50,045 bases of DNA from an uncultured Bacilli bacterium (GTDB lineage Bacteria > Bacillota_I > Bacilli_A > RF39 > UBA660), in assembly GCA_934130235.1 (NCBI GenBank), contig CAKOXU010000003.1, positions 1 to 50,045 on the forward strand, in the 5' to 3' direction. The notes under the pieces are model-generated. The model saw only the letters and a program-made list of their open reading frames with translations, ran no database searches and was not told where the DNA came from. Numbering within the stretch: the first letter of the stretch is position 1; each line of letters opens with the position of its first letter. The translations under genes and the position numbers were made by a program. Shown here piece after piece: positions 14,638 through 23,642 of the stretch.

Positions 14638-15840
14638 TTATTGATTTAAATTAGTATTAACATTTACATTTTTATTATTTATACTATAATCTGCATTTCC
14701 AACATTAAAATTAATATTGGCATTATTATTAAGATTTACTGAATTCGATGCAGAATTGTATTCTTCCACATTGTTAAAATTAATTCTTTCTTCACCTGTA
14801 TAATTGATTGTATTATCTGAAACTTTATAATCACGAGAATTCTTTATGTTATCCACATTTGAAGATTTAATATTTAAAGTTTCATCATTAGCACTGTACT
14901 TTACATTTCCATCAAAAGCATTAAAATTATATTGTGATTTTTCTACAGAATCACTAGATGTTGTATAAGTTTTATTTACACTTGAATTAAAATCATCCAT
15001 TTTTGATTTAGTTTCATATTCAAAACTATTATCTGATCCCATATAATTATTTGATGGTCCCGATAAATTAGTACTTTCTTTATTTAGATCTTTTACATTA
15101 GATTCAGCTGAATTATAAATTAAATTCTGTTTCTGTAAATCTCCTACTTTATCAGAAATTCCAAGATTAACACTATTTGTTCCTATTACGTAATCTTGAC
15201 TAACATCAGATAAGCTATATGATTTTAATTTATCCACTCTTGTCTTCCAATTGTACTCTATAGTTGTAAATTTATAATTATGATTAATCTTTTTATTTAG
15301 TCTGTATCTTGAATCATTTAATTCATTTCTTATACTCTTATCCATTAATGTAATATTATCACTTAATGTTTTTATTACTGTCTTCATATTCTTTAATTCA
15401 CTTCTTAAAGTATAAACAACATTTATACTTTCAAAATCTTGTGGAAAAGAATACACATTAATTCGATTTAAAGAATCATTAAGAAGAGATATTGAATCAG
15501 TTAAATACTTCTTAATATCAGTAATTTCTGTATCATCAAATTTTAACTCCAAATTGTTCCTTTTATATCCATATTTATGACATATATCTTCAATGCCATT
15601 TTTAAATAATTCAATTTCAGAATATAAAGTATCTAGATATGAAAAATACTCACTTAATTGATATTTATCTTGTTTCAGCTTATTTACAAAACTTGCTGAA
15701 TTAGAATCATTCCAACTTGAATCAACATATCCTAATGATTTATACACAAAAGAAACATCTTCTAAAACATGTTTTTTTTGATTTCTATATTGATCTATTG
15801 ATTCATTAAGTTTTGGTATAGATAATTTAAAATACGTCAT
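14638..15840 (-). CDS. WXG-like secreted protein with Asn-rich C-terminal tail
   Basis: 400 residues. The first 200 are helical: YKSLGYVDSSWNDSNSASFV then NKLKQDKYQLSEYFSYLDTL resembles the helix-turn-helix of WXG100 proteins (SSWNDSNS in place of W-x-G). From about 215 the sequence becomes low complexity, rich in Asn, Ser, Asp and Tyr with short alternating hydrophobic strands (NINFNVGNADYSINNKNVNV). Such a tail could form a beta-rich surface or amyloid-like structure. No signal peptide, so export by the T7 machinery is the likely route. Eight bp separate it from the upstream 72-residue gene. It may be a structural secreted partner or a target-binding protein. Confidence 0.6.
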   Translation of the reverse strand: MTYFKLSIPKLNESIDQYRNQKKHVLEDVSFVYKSLGYVDSSWNDSNSASFVNKLKQDKYQLSEYFSYLDTLYSEIELFKNGIEDICHKYGYKRNNLELKFDDTEITDIKKYLTDSISLLNDSLNRINVYSFPQDFESINVVYTLRSELKNMKTVIKTLSDNITLMDKSIRNELNDSRYRLNKKINHNYKFTTIEYNWKTRVDKLKSYSLSDVSQDYVIGTNSVNLGISDKVGDLQKQNLIYNSAESNVKDLNKESTNLSGPSNNYMGSDNSFEYETKSKMDDFNSSVNKTYTTSSDSVEKSQYNFNAFDGNVKYSANDETLNIKSSNVDNIKNSRDYKVSDNTINYTGEERINFNNVEEYNSASNSVNLNNNANINFNVGNADYSINNKNVNVNTNLNQ

Positions 15841-15848
15841 ATTAGCTC

Positions 15849-16067
15849 CTATAAATTAGTTAATTCTTTTATTATCTTAGTATTAAGATTATTAACTTGT
15901 TTTACAATTCTATTATTTAAGTCATTAAAAGTTTCAATTTGAAAAGTAGAATTATTGATAAGTATTGATTCATTTAATAATTGTTCTGCTTTACTTAAAT
16001 TTGATTTAATCATATTCAGATTATTTTTTACTTTTTTCATTTGAATTAATAATTGTTCATTGTCCAT
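15849..16067 (-). CDS. Small helical protein of the type VII locus
   Basis: 72 residues, almost entirely predicted coiled helix (MKKVKNNLNMIKSNLSKAEQ; DLNNRIVKQVNNLNTKIIKE). No Cys, no membrane segment. Small helical proteins encoded before large T7b substrates act as targeting partners of LXG proteins, and the position just before the WXG-like 400-residue gene fits that. A strong AAGGTGG site lies directly after a 38-nt perfect palindrome. Confidence 0.65.
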   Translation of the reverse strand: MDNEQLLIQMKKVKNNLNMIKSNLSKAEQLLNESILINNSTFQIETFNDLNNRIVKQVNNLNTKIIKELTNL

Positions 16068-16081
16068 ATTTATTTACCACC

Positions 16082-16140
16082 TTTAGATAAGCGTTAGATA
16101 TATCTAACGCTTATCTAAAAATAGTAATTATATTACTATT
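16082..16140 (-). terminator. Tandem hairpins within the type VII operon
   Basis: First, AATAGTAAT-ATA-ATTACTATT (16120-16140) with a run of five T on the minus strand, a partial terminator after the 255-residue gene. Next, a perfect 38-nt palindrome (16082-16119, 19 + 19) ending at the ribosome site of the 72-residue gene. Together they could uncouple expression of the two halves of the operon. Confidence 0.6.
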
Positions 16141-16141
16141 C

Positions 16142-16909
16142 TTAGCTCCATCTAGAAGTTCCAACGGCATCTTCTACTTGAGTTTCCATATTGGTAATTG
16201 CATCACTTGAAATTGAACTTGAAACATTATCATTAGATGTTGTATAGTTAGTATTTGCCAATGTATCTAATGCATCATATAAATTTTTAACAGCAACTGT
16301 AACTGTTGAAATTGATTCTCCTGCCTTTTCAATTAATGATTTAATTGCACTTGTTTGAGAACCAAAGAATGCAGATCCTGTGTCGATTGTATCAAATAAT
16401 GCCTTAGTATCATTTTTTGTTTGATTAACAAATTCTTCAACACTACTTTTAATATTAGTTGCACTACTTTCAGATGTAAGTCCTCTATCAGTTGAATCAG
16501 TTAATTGTACTAATTGTGCTTGAATAATTTTTTCATTTGGATTAATTTTAGGAACATCTAAATTAAATTTATTTCCACCAATTCCTAAAAATCCTCCAGA
16601 ATTACCAGTAGAAGCATCTCCACTTAAAGTGTTTCCTTGTTGAAACTTATACCATTCATTAGTTACATTTTCAATTATGTTAATTGCATATTGAGCCACA
16701 TTTCCTGCATTTACATACATATTACAAATAGTTTCAGCAAATTTTGTTTCAAAATCTTGCTCATCTTCACCAACCCATTCAGTTTGTAACTTGGTTCTTA
16801 ATGTTGGCCAGTTACTATAAATTTTACCCTCTAAATTCTTAAATGCTGTATTAATGTCTTGCATTAATTCATTAGCTTTACTTACATTATATCCTATTGC
16901 TAATGCCAT
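16142..16909 (-). CDS. WXG100-like secreted protein with extra C-terminal helical domain
   Basis: 255 residues, against about 100 for a classic WXG100 protein. The N-terminal hairpin reads FKNLEGKIYSNWPTLRTKLQ then TEWVGEDEQDFETKF, with WVG at the turn and the ExxF pattern of the second helix, as in EsxA/YukE. A Gly/Ser/Asn linker (about 92-112, STGNSGGFLGIGGNKF) leads to a second helical region ending with TNMETQVEDAVGTSRWS. No signal peptide. Probably a secreted substrate or partner of EssC. The strong GGAGGG site and position at the head of the operon suggest high expression. Confidence 0.8.
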   Translation of the reverse strand: MALAIGYNVSKANELMQDINTAFKNLEGKIYSNWPTLRTKLQTEWVGEDEQDFETKFAETICNMYVNAGNVAQYAINIIENVTNEWYKFQQGNTLSGDASTGNSGGFLGIGGNKFNLDVPKINPNEKIIQAQLVQLTDSTDRGLTSESSATNIKSSVEEFVNQTKNDTKALFDTIDTGSAFFGSQTSAIKSLIEKAGESISTVTVAVKNLYDALDTLANTNYTTSNDNVSSSISSDAITNMETQVEDAVGTSRWS

Positions 16910-16923
16910 ACTCTTTTCCCTCC

Positions 16924-17223
16924 TTAAAACTGAGCATTTATATGATCAACTTGTTGTTTAACAATCTGATCTTGTGTCTGATAACTTGCTTTAGCACCAG
17001 ACAAAATTGTCGAATAATTTTGTATTAATTTTGAAATAGATTGAATTTTTATCATTTCATTTAGTGGCTCTCTAAATAAATACTCTAAACTTTTACCAGA
17101 ATAACACTGAGTCAATTCATTCATTGAACCCAACAATTTTCTTGCATCAGTATTAAATGCTTGCAAATACATGTTATTCTTTTTAATTAGCGAATCAATT
17201 ACATCAATATTAACACCTATCAT
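16924..17223 (-). CDS. Small WXG100-like helical protein
   Basis: 99 residues of two predicted helices joined near TQCYSGKSLEYLF. The turn keeps Gly (SGK) but lacks Trp. The size and the position 14 bp before the 255-residue WXG protein suggest a WXG100-superfamily partner, with which it could form a heterodimer like EsxA/EsxB or EsxC. It has an ATGGAGGATT ribosome site. It is the first gene after an internal terminator and a 19-nt poly-A tract, so it heads the secreted half of the locus. Confident as a gene, less so as a subfamily. Confidence 0.7.
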   Translation of the reverse strand: MIGVNIDVIDSLIKKNNMYLQAFNTDARKLLGSMNELTQCYSGKSLEYLFREPLNEMIKIQSISKLIQNYSTILSGAKASYQTQDQIVKQQVDHINAQF

Positions 17224-17300
17224 ATAAATCCTCCATATTAATAGCAGCTATCTACTATCTATATATAACATATCAAAAAAAAAAAAAAAAAAACAAGTCT
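17224..17300 (-). promoter_or_regulatory. Upstream region of the WXG genes with a 19-nt homopolymer
   Basis: On the plus strand A19 at 17275-17293. On the minus strand this T19 is followed by GATATGT and a TATATA -10-like box (about 17262-17267). The T-tract occupies the place of the -35/UP element. From 17294 to 17394 nothing else is recognised. Confidence 0.45.
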
Positions 17301-17394
17301 TTTTTTCAAAAAATCATTTTTTTTACAAATTAAATACCAAAATAAGATAAGATAAACACAAAATATATAATTCTAACAATTATTATGAAAAAAA

Positions 17395-17425
17395 ATAAAA
17401 AAGTGATTAAATTAAAATCACCTTT
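17395..17425 (-). terminator. Terminator after esaB
   Basis: Minus strand: GTGATT, loop TTAATTT, AATCAC, TTTTTT. It overlaps the end of esaB and separates the machinery genes from the WXG genes. Confidence 0.75.
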
Positions 17426-17661
17426 TTACTGTTTCTAATATTTGTTTCACGAATTATTTGAAAATTATTATAAATCGTAGCAGTGTTTGGATCCATTAAA
17501 TAATGGTTAACACTTTTATCTAAACTAGAATCAGATAACTCATAAATAGACTTAACTATTAATTCTAATACTTTCTTTACCGATTCATTTATTGGAATAT
17601 ATAACTCATATTCCTCATCTATTGTCGGAACATATATTTTTATAAGAACTTTATTCTTCAT
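17407..17661 (-). CDS. esaB: EsaB/YukD-like ubiquitin-fold protein
   Basis: 84 residues from the ATG at 17661. The frame extends to a TTG at 17685, but AAGGAG lies 8 nt before the ATG. KVLIKIYVPTIDEEYELYIP, NESVKKVLELIVKSI and the late TIYNNFQIIRETNIRNSKKV ILI match the YukD/EsaB pattern (beta-hairpin, helix, final two strands of a ubiquitin-like fold). EsaB is a cytosolic accessory protein of type VII secretion. It overlaps the essC stop by 11 bp, so the two are translated together. Confidence 0.8.
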   Translation of the reverse strand: MKNKVLIKIYVPTIDEEYELYIPINESVKKVLELIVKSIYELSDSSLDKSVNHYLMDPNTATIYNNFQIIRETNIRNSKKVILI

Positions 17662-20600
17662 CCTCTTGCTCCTTTTCTCCAACAATTTTTATCAATTCTG
17701 CTTCTCCATTTTTTGCAATCCATGCAAATTGTTTGTTTATTCTTTCCTTAAATCTATTATTATAATCATTACATGATATTATTGTTTGTTCCATAAATCC
17801 TGGGCCAACCCAAATACCATTTGAATTATTTGTACATGCTGTATACCAAGGTTCAAATCCTACTTTCTTTAATTTAAATCCAGAATCTACAAATACCAAA
17901 TTTACATTAGGAAGAGTTTTTATTCCATTAAAGAATCCCTTGAATTTCTTTTGATCTAAGCTTCCCTGGAATTTTTCTAAACCTGCTATTATAAATAAAA
18001 CTTTAATATTTTTACCATCAATTTCTTTATCTAAAAATTTTTCAAATTGAAGAATAAATTCCTCAAAATTTTTATCTGAATAAGTATTTACTGTATCACC
18101 TATTGATGAAAATTGCTGTTCCGTGTCAAGTAAAACAACCATATTATTTAATTGACGCACTCCATATATTATAGTTTTTAATAATTCCGTACAGTAAGAA
18201 ACATCTTTTGCACTTATTATCGTTGCCTTATCATTAAAGAAATTATATGAAGTTACTTTTAACTTTTGTTTTAATATACCTATAGGCAAAGCATTAATAT
18301 TAGTCATAACAGGCTTTAACATATCAATCGTAACAATTTCTGGTAAGGCCGGTATTTTAGGAGCTCTTGTAGGACACTTATTAGAAATATCTGTTATTTT
18401 ATTTTTAATAAATTCTACAAGATTATCCGGCTCAGTAATTTGAGCTGTTTGGAATTCATAAATCCCATCCAATTTACATAAACCTCTACCATCATACTCT
18501 GCAGGAAAGATATTGCCAATCTTACCAAGTATGTCTATATAATCAGATCTATCTTGCATATCCAATACAAAAGAATGACTAAAATTACGTTCCAACTTAC
18601 TATAAACACTTCTTGAATTAGTAGCTGATATAATAAATAATATTCCATAACGAGAACCTTCTCTAGTAAGCTTTACTAGCAAATCTTCAAATGCAGGATA
18701 ATTCTCTTTAAAGGAATCATAGTTATTTATTATAACTATTTTCAAAGGAACCTTTTTACCTGAATTTCTACAATATAACTTATACTCACCATTATAATCA
18801 GCAAATAGTTTTTTTCTATAATTAATTTCTTCATTTATCAATGAAAATAATTTTGTTAATTTATCCTTTTCAGATGAATAAATTATATCACCTACTTGAG
18901 GAAACTTTGAAAGTACCCTCAATGATTCCGATCCAAAATCTGCCATATATATATTTACAGCTTCAGTTTTGTATCTAGTACATAAGGAGTATATTATAGT
19001 TGAAATCATAGTTTCCCTATTCTGACTAGTATTACCATATATAAGAGTATTTCCATCTTCATCAAAAGGTAAAGTCAAAATATCTTGATACTGTTTTGAT
19101 GGAGCATCATACTCACCAATTATAGCTGTAACTGTTTCGTCAGAAAAATTATACTTTCTAGTTATTTCATCTACGTATATATCACCTGGTATTGCATCTA
19201 ACCAAAGGTTTCTAGCTTTAACATTTTCTTTCTTAGCTAAATCACATATATACTTCATTATATTTGATAATTCATCCCCTTGATTCTTAACTACTTGAAC
19301 TTCCTTGACATCAGATAAGTTTTTAATGACATTTCCGACACTATCTATAAAAGATATAGATCTATCATACTTTTTCTTTACTGAGTCAGTTCCTTGATAA
19401 AGTAATCCGGCGTATCCAGATTGTCCTAAAACAAATATCTCGTCATTTCCTACTTGTAAATAAAATCTACCTGCATTAGTTATTTCAGCAGCCTCAGGAC
19501 GTTTTAACATTTCCTGACTATCAGACTTATCTTGAACTTTTAAGCAAACCCTAAATTTAGTATTTGACCATATCTGATCATTTACAACACCACTTGGTTT
19601 TTGAGTAGCTAAAACTAAATGTACTCCAAGCGAACGTCCAATACGTGCTGCTGATATTAAATCATCCATAAATTCAGGTTGCTGACTTTTCAACTCCGCA
19701 AATTCATCACTTATTATAAATAAATGAGGCATTGGTTCATCGATCTTACCTTCTCTAAAAAAAGTTTGATATTTATATATATCTATCGTACTTTCTCCAA
19801 GTTTATCTCTTACTTCATTAAATTTTGCTTGTCTTCTTGTTAATTCTGATTGTATACTTACCAATGTTCTATTTAATGAAGCTTTATCCAAATTAGTTAT
19901 AGTTCCTGCTAAATGTGGAAGCCTTATTCCTTGCGTTTTATTTTCAAATGCACCTGCAAGTCCGCCACCTTTATAATCTATTAAAATGAATGCTACTTCA
20001 TTAGGACTATAATTAACAATCATTGATAATATGTATGTAATTATAAACTCTGATTTTCCCGATCCTGTTGTACCAGCTATAAGTCCATGTGGTCCATGAT
20101 ATTTTTCATGTAAATCTAAATATATGGGATTTGCTTCGTCATTTATACCTACTTGAGCTCTCAAAGATTTTATTGGATTATTTAATCTCCATCTATTCAA
20201 TGCATTTAACTGTTCAACTTTACCAACATTATACATTTCTAAGAAACCTAAAGTTGTTGGTAAATTTCTTAAATCTTCTATAAATTCAATTGGAACATTT
20301 GATATTGTAGAACAACACTCATTTACTCTTATATTATAATCGATTTCTTTTTTAAATTCTTGTTGACTATAATTATTTATATCCGTAGAAAGTATACTAC
20401 CCGTACCCTCGATAGAAATAAAGTCTACACATTCACTAGGTAATTTACCTAACCTATTTTCAACACAAATCATTCCAAAGCCTAAATTACCTCTAAAACT
20501 CAAAATTTTATCAACAATACCAACTTTTCTAATCATTGGATAATCATCTGTTATTATTAAATAATAAGGTGAAAAAGTTTTTTCTGAAATTTCTGTTTCA

Positions 20601-22216
20601 ATTTCATCTAATCCTTCATTATTTGCTCTATCAATAAATTCCTGTTCTAAATAAGAACTTATATATTTAATATTTTCAATATCATCAGCAAAAAATCTAA
20701 TTTGTTTATTATCACTAAAACAATGTGGTATTTCTTTATATTTTTCCCAATTAGGTAAATTCTTTTTACTAACCATAAAGACTATTTTCAAATCATCATA
20801 GCTATGAAAAGCAGTTAATTGAATTAATAAATTATCAACAAATGATGGTGTTTCTTTTTGATTTCCCATAATTGCAGTTACTTTTTTATTTAAAAATGAA
20901 TATCCTACTGGTGCCTCGGGAAGAACTTTAGTTTCATTTACTATTTTATTAATTTCTTCCTTAAGTTCATCAACTTCCATACTGAAATCTTCTTCTTGAA
21001 GATTAACATTTAAATCCAAAGGAACTTTTCCAATGCCTAGTCTTACAGTTAAAAAATCTTTTTGATCATTTCTTCTTTCCCACAAATTCCTTTTTTTGCC
21101 CAAGATTATACTTTCACACTCTTTAACAGTTATCAAATTTTCTTTTAATATTTGCAATTGGTCAATCGCAACATCATTAATCTCTTTTGTTTTTTTATCT
21201 ATATAAGCATGATATAGTTTTTTTCTTTCTGCTTCTTTTCTTTTTTCTCGTTTTTTTTGATAAACACGAGTAACATTTGGCCATAATAGACTTGTCAATA
21301 GCATTGCACCAGAAGATATTAAAGTTGGTAAAGCTTGTGATAAAGCTTGTTGACCAGATACAAGCTTTGTAACAACGTTCAACACCATTACAATTGATAC
21401 AACTGCCATAGTAAGCATTGGTCCAACCACAAGTATAAAAGGCATTTCTTCTTTCTCAGCTCTTTTTGGTGGTGGAGTTATTGTTAAATCATACGTCTCA
21501 ATAAACCTTCTAAATCTTGGTTTTTTAAAAAAGTAATCATCATCAGTATATAAGTCAACTTCTTTAATAGAATCACTTTCTGCTGCTTCACGCATATTAT
21601 ATAATTCTGAAGAAAATTCTACCTTCTTTAATTTTGAATTATTTACCTTAACTAAATTTGATGGATTATTTATTGCCAACATACCCTTAATTAAGGTTAT
21701 TTTCATTCCTAATACAAATAAACTATCACCAAAATTTAATTTACTTGATGCTTTGTTTAATAAAATACCATTAGCGTAAACTGAAGATTTATCTGTGATA
21801 GTCACATTCCAGCCATCTTCTAATAAATCTAATTTCACAAAATCTTTGAATAAATAATTCTGATTGTAACAAATATCTGAATCCGGAGTATTTCCAACCG
21901 TTAAAGATAAATTAGAATCAACCTTATAATAGCATACAGATGATTCCTTTGAATCTTCTACATAAATAGTCTTTCTTACACTATTGTACTCCAAAGTATA
22001 AAAAGTGTTTGATTGCAATTCTATCATATTCTGATAAGACCTATTTATTAAAATTCTAACATCATCAGTAGCTTTCATAACCCAATGACTATTTACAGCT
22101 TCTATATTAACCAAATTAACATTTGAAAGCTCATCAGTCAGCAAAAAACTTCCCTCAATTTTGTTAGGAAGTATCATTTTTTGCAATATATTACCACTAA
22201 ATAAAACAACTTTCAT
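17651..22216 (-). CDS. essC: Type VII secretion ATPase EssC
   Basis: 1521 residues. The N-terminal region (1-200) holds two FHA-like beta domains (VGNTPDSDICY; LEDGWNVTITDKSSVYANGI). Two TM helices follow at about 258-312, then three FtsK/SpoIIIE-type ATPase modules. The first has an intact Walker A (GTTGSGKSE, about 712) and Walker B (LFIISDEFAE, about 835). The second has a weakened P-loop (GNTSQNRE, about 1060) and the third lacks one (VVLLDTEQQ, about 1358), as is usual for EssC. It drives export of WXG-type substrates across the membrane. Promoter TTGTAA-17 nt-TATAAT lies inside the ffh terminator. EssA, EssB and EsaA are not seen nearby. Confidence 0.95.
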   Translation of the reverse strand: MKVVLFSGNILQKMILPNKIEGSFLLTDELSNVNLVNIEAVNSHWVMKATDDVRILINRSYQNMIELQSNTFYTLEYNSVRKTIYVEDSKESSVCYYKVDSNLSLTVGNTPDSDICYNQNYLFKDFVKLDLLEDGWNVTITDKSSVYANGILLNKASSKLNFGDSLFVLGMKITLIKGMLAINNPSNLVKVNNSKLKKVEFSSELYNMREAAESDSIKEVDLYTDDDYFFKKPRFRRFIETYDLTITPPPKRAEKEEMPFILVVGPMLTMAVVSIVMVLNVVTKLVSGQQALSQALPTLISSGAMLLTSLLWPNVTRVYQKKREKRKEAERKKLYHAYIDKKTKEINDVAIDQLQILKENLITVKECESIILGKKRNLWERRNDQKDFLTVRLGIGKVPLDLNVNLQEEDFSMEVDELKEEINKIVNETKVLPEAPVGYSFLNKKVTAIMGNQKETPSFVDNLLIQLTAFHSYDDLKIVFMVSKKNLPNWEKYKEIPHCFSDNKQIRFFADDIENIKYISSYLEQEFIDRANNEGLDEIETEISEKTFSPYYLIITDDYPMIRKVGIVDKILSFRGNLGFGMICVENRLGKLPSECVDFISIEGTGSILSTDINNYSQQEFKKEIDYNIRVNECCSTISNVPIEFIEDLRNLPTTLGFLEMYNVGKVEQLNALNRWRLNNPIKSLRAQVGINDEANPIYLDLHEKYHGPHGLIAGTTGSGKSEFIITYILSMIVNYSPNEVAFILIDYKGGGLAGAFENKTQGIRLPHLAGTITNLDKASLNRTLVSIQSELTRRQAKFNEVRDKLGESTIDIYKYQTFFREGKIDEPMPHLFIISDEFAELKSQQPEFMDDLISAARIGRSLGVHLVLATQKPSGVVNDQIWSNTKFRVCLKVQDKSDSQEMLKRPEAAEITNAGRFYLQVGNDEIFVLGQSGYAGLLYQGTDSVKKKYDRSISFIDSVGNVIKNLSDVKEVQVVKNQGDELSNIMKYICDLAKKENVKARNLWLDAIPGDIYVDEITRKYNFSDETVTAIIGEYDAPSKQYQDILTLPFDEDGNTLIYGNTSQNRETMISTIIYSLCTRYKTEAVNIYMADFGSESLRVLSKFPQVGDIIYSSEKDKLTKLFSLINEEINYRKKLFADYNGEYKLYCRNSGKKVPLKIVIINNYDSFKENYPAFEDLLVKLTREGSRYGILFIISATNSRSVYSKLERNFSHSFVLDMQDRSDYIDILGKIGNIFPAEYDGRGLCKLDGIYEFQTAQITEPDNLVEFIKNKITDISNKCPTRAPKIPALPEIVTIDMLKPVMTNINALPIGILKQKLKVTSYNFFNDKATIISAKDVSYCTELLKTIIYGVRQLNNMVVLLDTEQQFSSIGDTVNTYSDKNFEEFILQFEKFLDKEIDGKNIKVLFIIAGLEKFQGSLDQKKFKGFFNGIKTLPNVNLVFVDSGFKLKKVGFEPWYTACTNNSNGIWVGPGFMEQTIISCNDYNNRFKERINKQFAWIAKNGEAELIKIVGEKEQEDEE

Positions 22217-22250
22217 AATATCCCTACTTTTTATCTTTTAATCTATAACA

Positions 22251-22287
22251 ATTATACAAAAAAAATCTATTTTTTACAATAGATTTT
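22251..22287 (-). terminator. ffh terminator nested with essC promoter
   Basis: Stem AAATCTATT/AATAGATTT (22263-22286), then a T-run. The -35 TTGTAA (22274-22279) covers stem end and loop. 17 nt, mostly the U-tract, lead to TATAAT (22251-22256). Confidence 0.75.
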
Positions 22288-22289
22288 TT

Positions 22290-23594
22290 CTAAAAAGGCA
22301 TCTTCATATTACCATTTTTCATCATTTTCATCATTTTCTTCATTTGCTCAAACTGATTAAGTAATCTATTTACTTCTTCAACACTTCTAGCAGAACCTTT
22401 TGCTATTCTCTGTTTTCTACTCGCTTTTAAGACTTCTGGGTGTTGTCTTTCATATGGAGTCATAGAAAGTATAATAGCCTCTATATGCGCTATATCCCTT
22501 GGATCTACCTTAACACTCTTTAATTCTTTTGGAACACCAGGTATTAGTTTAATCAAATTTTCAAGTGGACCTAATTTTTTTATTTGTTTAAATGTTTTTA
22601 AAAAATCATCTAAATCAAATTTTCCTTGTTTCATCTTTTTTGCAGTTTCTATAGCTTCATCTTGGTCTATAACTTCTTCTGCCTTTTCTATCATTGACAT
22701 TAAATCCCCATTACCCAATATTCTATTAGCCATACGATCTGGATAAAACTCATCCAGTCCATCTAATTTTTCAGATATTCCTATAAATTTAATTGGCACA
22801 TGAGTTAAATGCCTAATAGAAAGTGCAGCACCACCACGTGTATCACCATCTAATTTAGTAAGTATAGCTCCAGTAAGTGGCAATTCATTATTAAATCCTT
22901 CTATTACGTTTACTGCATCTTGACCTACCATACTATCTAAAACTAATAAAATCTCATCAGGGTTTATACTCTCATTAATATTTTTAAGCTCATTCATAAG
23001 ATTTTCATCTATGTGAAGTCTTCCAGCTGTATCTATTAAAACATAATCATATTTATTTTCTTTAGCATATTTTATAGCATTATTACTTATATCAACAGGA
23101 TTACCCTTTCCTTCATCATAAACCTCTATACCTAACTGTTTACCTATAGTTTTTAACTGATCAATAGCAGCTGGTCTATACACATCACAAGCCACTAATA
23201 ACGGTTTTTTCTTATATTTTTTTCTAAGTAAATTAGCAAGTTTACCTATAGTAGTAGTTTTACCACTTCCTTGAAGTCCAACCAGCATAAGTATACTGGG
23301 ATTTCCACTTGTATATAAGTCCGATTTTTCTTTTCCTAATAAAGAAACTAATTCATCCTTTAATATCTTAACAAACTGTTCAGAAGGATTTAAACTTTTA
23401 TTAACATCTGTATTAAGAGCTTTTTGTTTAACATTATTTATAAATTCTTTAACTACCTTATAGTTAACATCCGCTTCTAATAGTGCTAAACGAATCTCTC
23501 TAGTTATTTCACTAATATTATCCTCTGTTATACGTCCATAACCCTTTATTTTTTTTATTGCATTTTGTAATCTATCTGATAAATTTTCAAACAT
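22290..23594 (-). CDS. ffh: Signal recognition particle GTPase Ffh
   Basis: 434 residues. N domain (1-85), G domain with GLQGSGKTTTIGKLA (P-loop), DVYRPAAIDQLK, DTAGRLHID, TKLDGDTRGGAALS and FIGISEKLDGLDEFYPDR, and the M domain with a Met-rich tail (QMKKMMKMMKNGNMKMPF) that binds SRP RNA and signal peptides. It targets nascent membrane proteins to FtsY, whose gene is 4 kb away. Length is near the usual 440-450. It is separated from essC by a terminator and transcribed from a promoter inside the terminator of the DD-carboxypeptidase gene. Confidence 0.97.
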   Translation of the reverse strand: MFENLSDRLQNAIKKIKGYGRITEDNISEITREIRLALLEADVNYKVVKEFINNVKQKALNTDVNKSLNPSEQFVKILKDELVSLLGKEKSDLYTSGNPSILMLVGLQGSGKTTTIGKLANLLRKKYKKKPLLVACDVYRPAAIDQLKTIGKQLGIEVYDEGKGNPVDISNNAIKYAKENKYDYVLIDTAGRLHIDENLMNELKNINESINPDEILLVLDSMVGQDAVNVIEGFNNELPLTGAILTKLDGDTRGGAALSIRHLTHVPIKFIGISEKLDGLDEFYPDRMANRILGNGDLMSMIEKAEEVIDQDEAIETAKKMKQGKFDLDDFLKTFKQIKKLGPLENLIKLIPGVPKELKSVKVDPRDIAHIEAIILSMTPYERQHPEVLKASRKQRIAKGSARSVEEVNRLLNQFEQMKKMMKMMKNGNMKMPF

Positions 23595-23609
23595 ATAATC
23601 ACCTACTTA

Positions 23610-23642
23610 ATTATACAAAAAAATATGGATGATGTCCATATT
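23610..23642 (-). terminator. Carboxypeptidase terminator nested with ffh promoter
   Basis: Stem AATATGGA/TCCATATT (23622-23642, loop CATCA) with a T-run. The -35 TGGACA (23633-23638), 17 nt, TATAAT (23610-23615) on the same strand. Confidence 0.75.

Noticed and set aside
17661..17685. The longer esaB start at a TTG.
   Set aside because: The ribosome site AAGGAG fits the ATG at 17661, and the family fold starts there.
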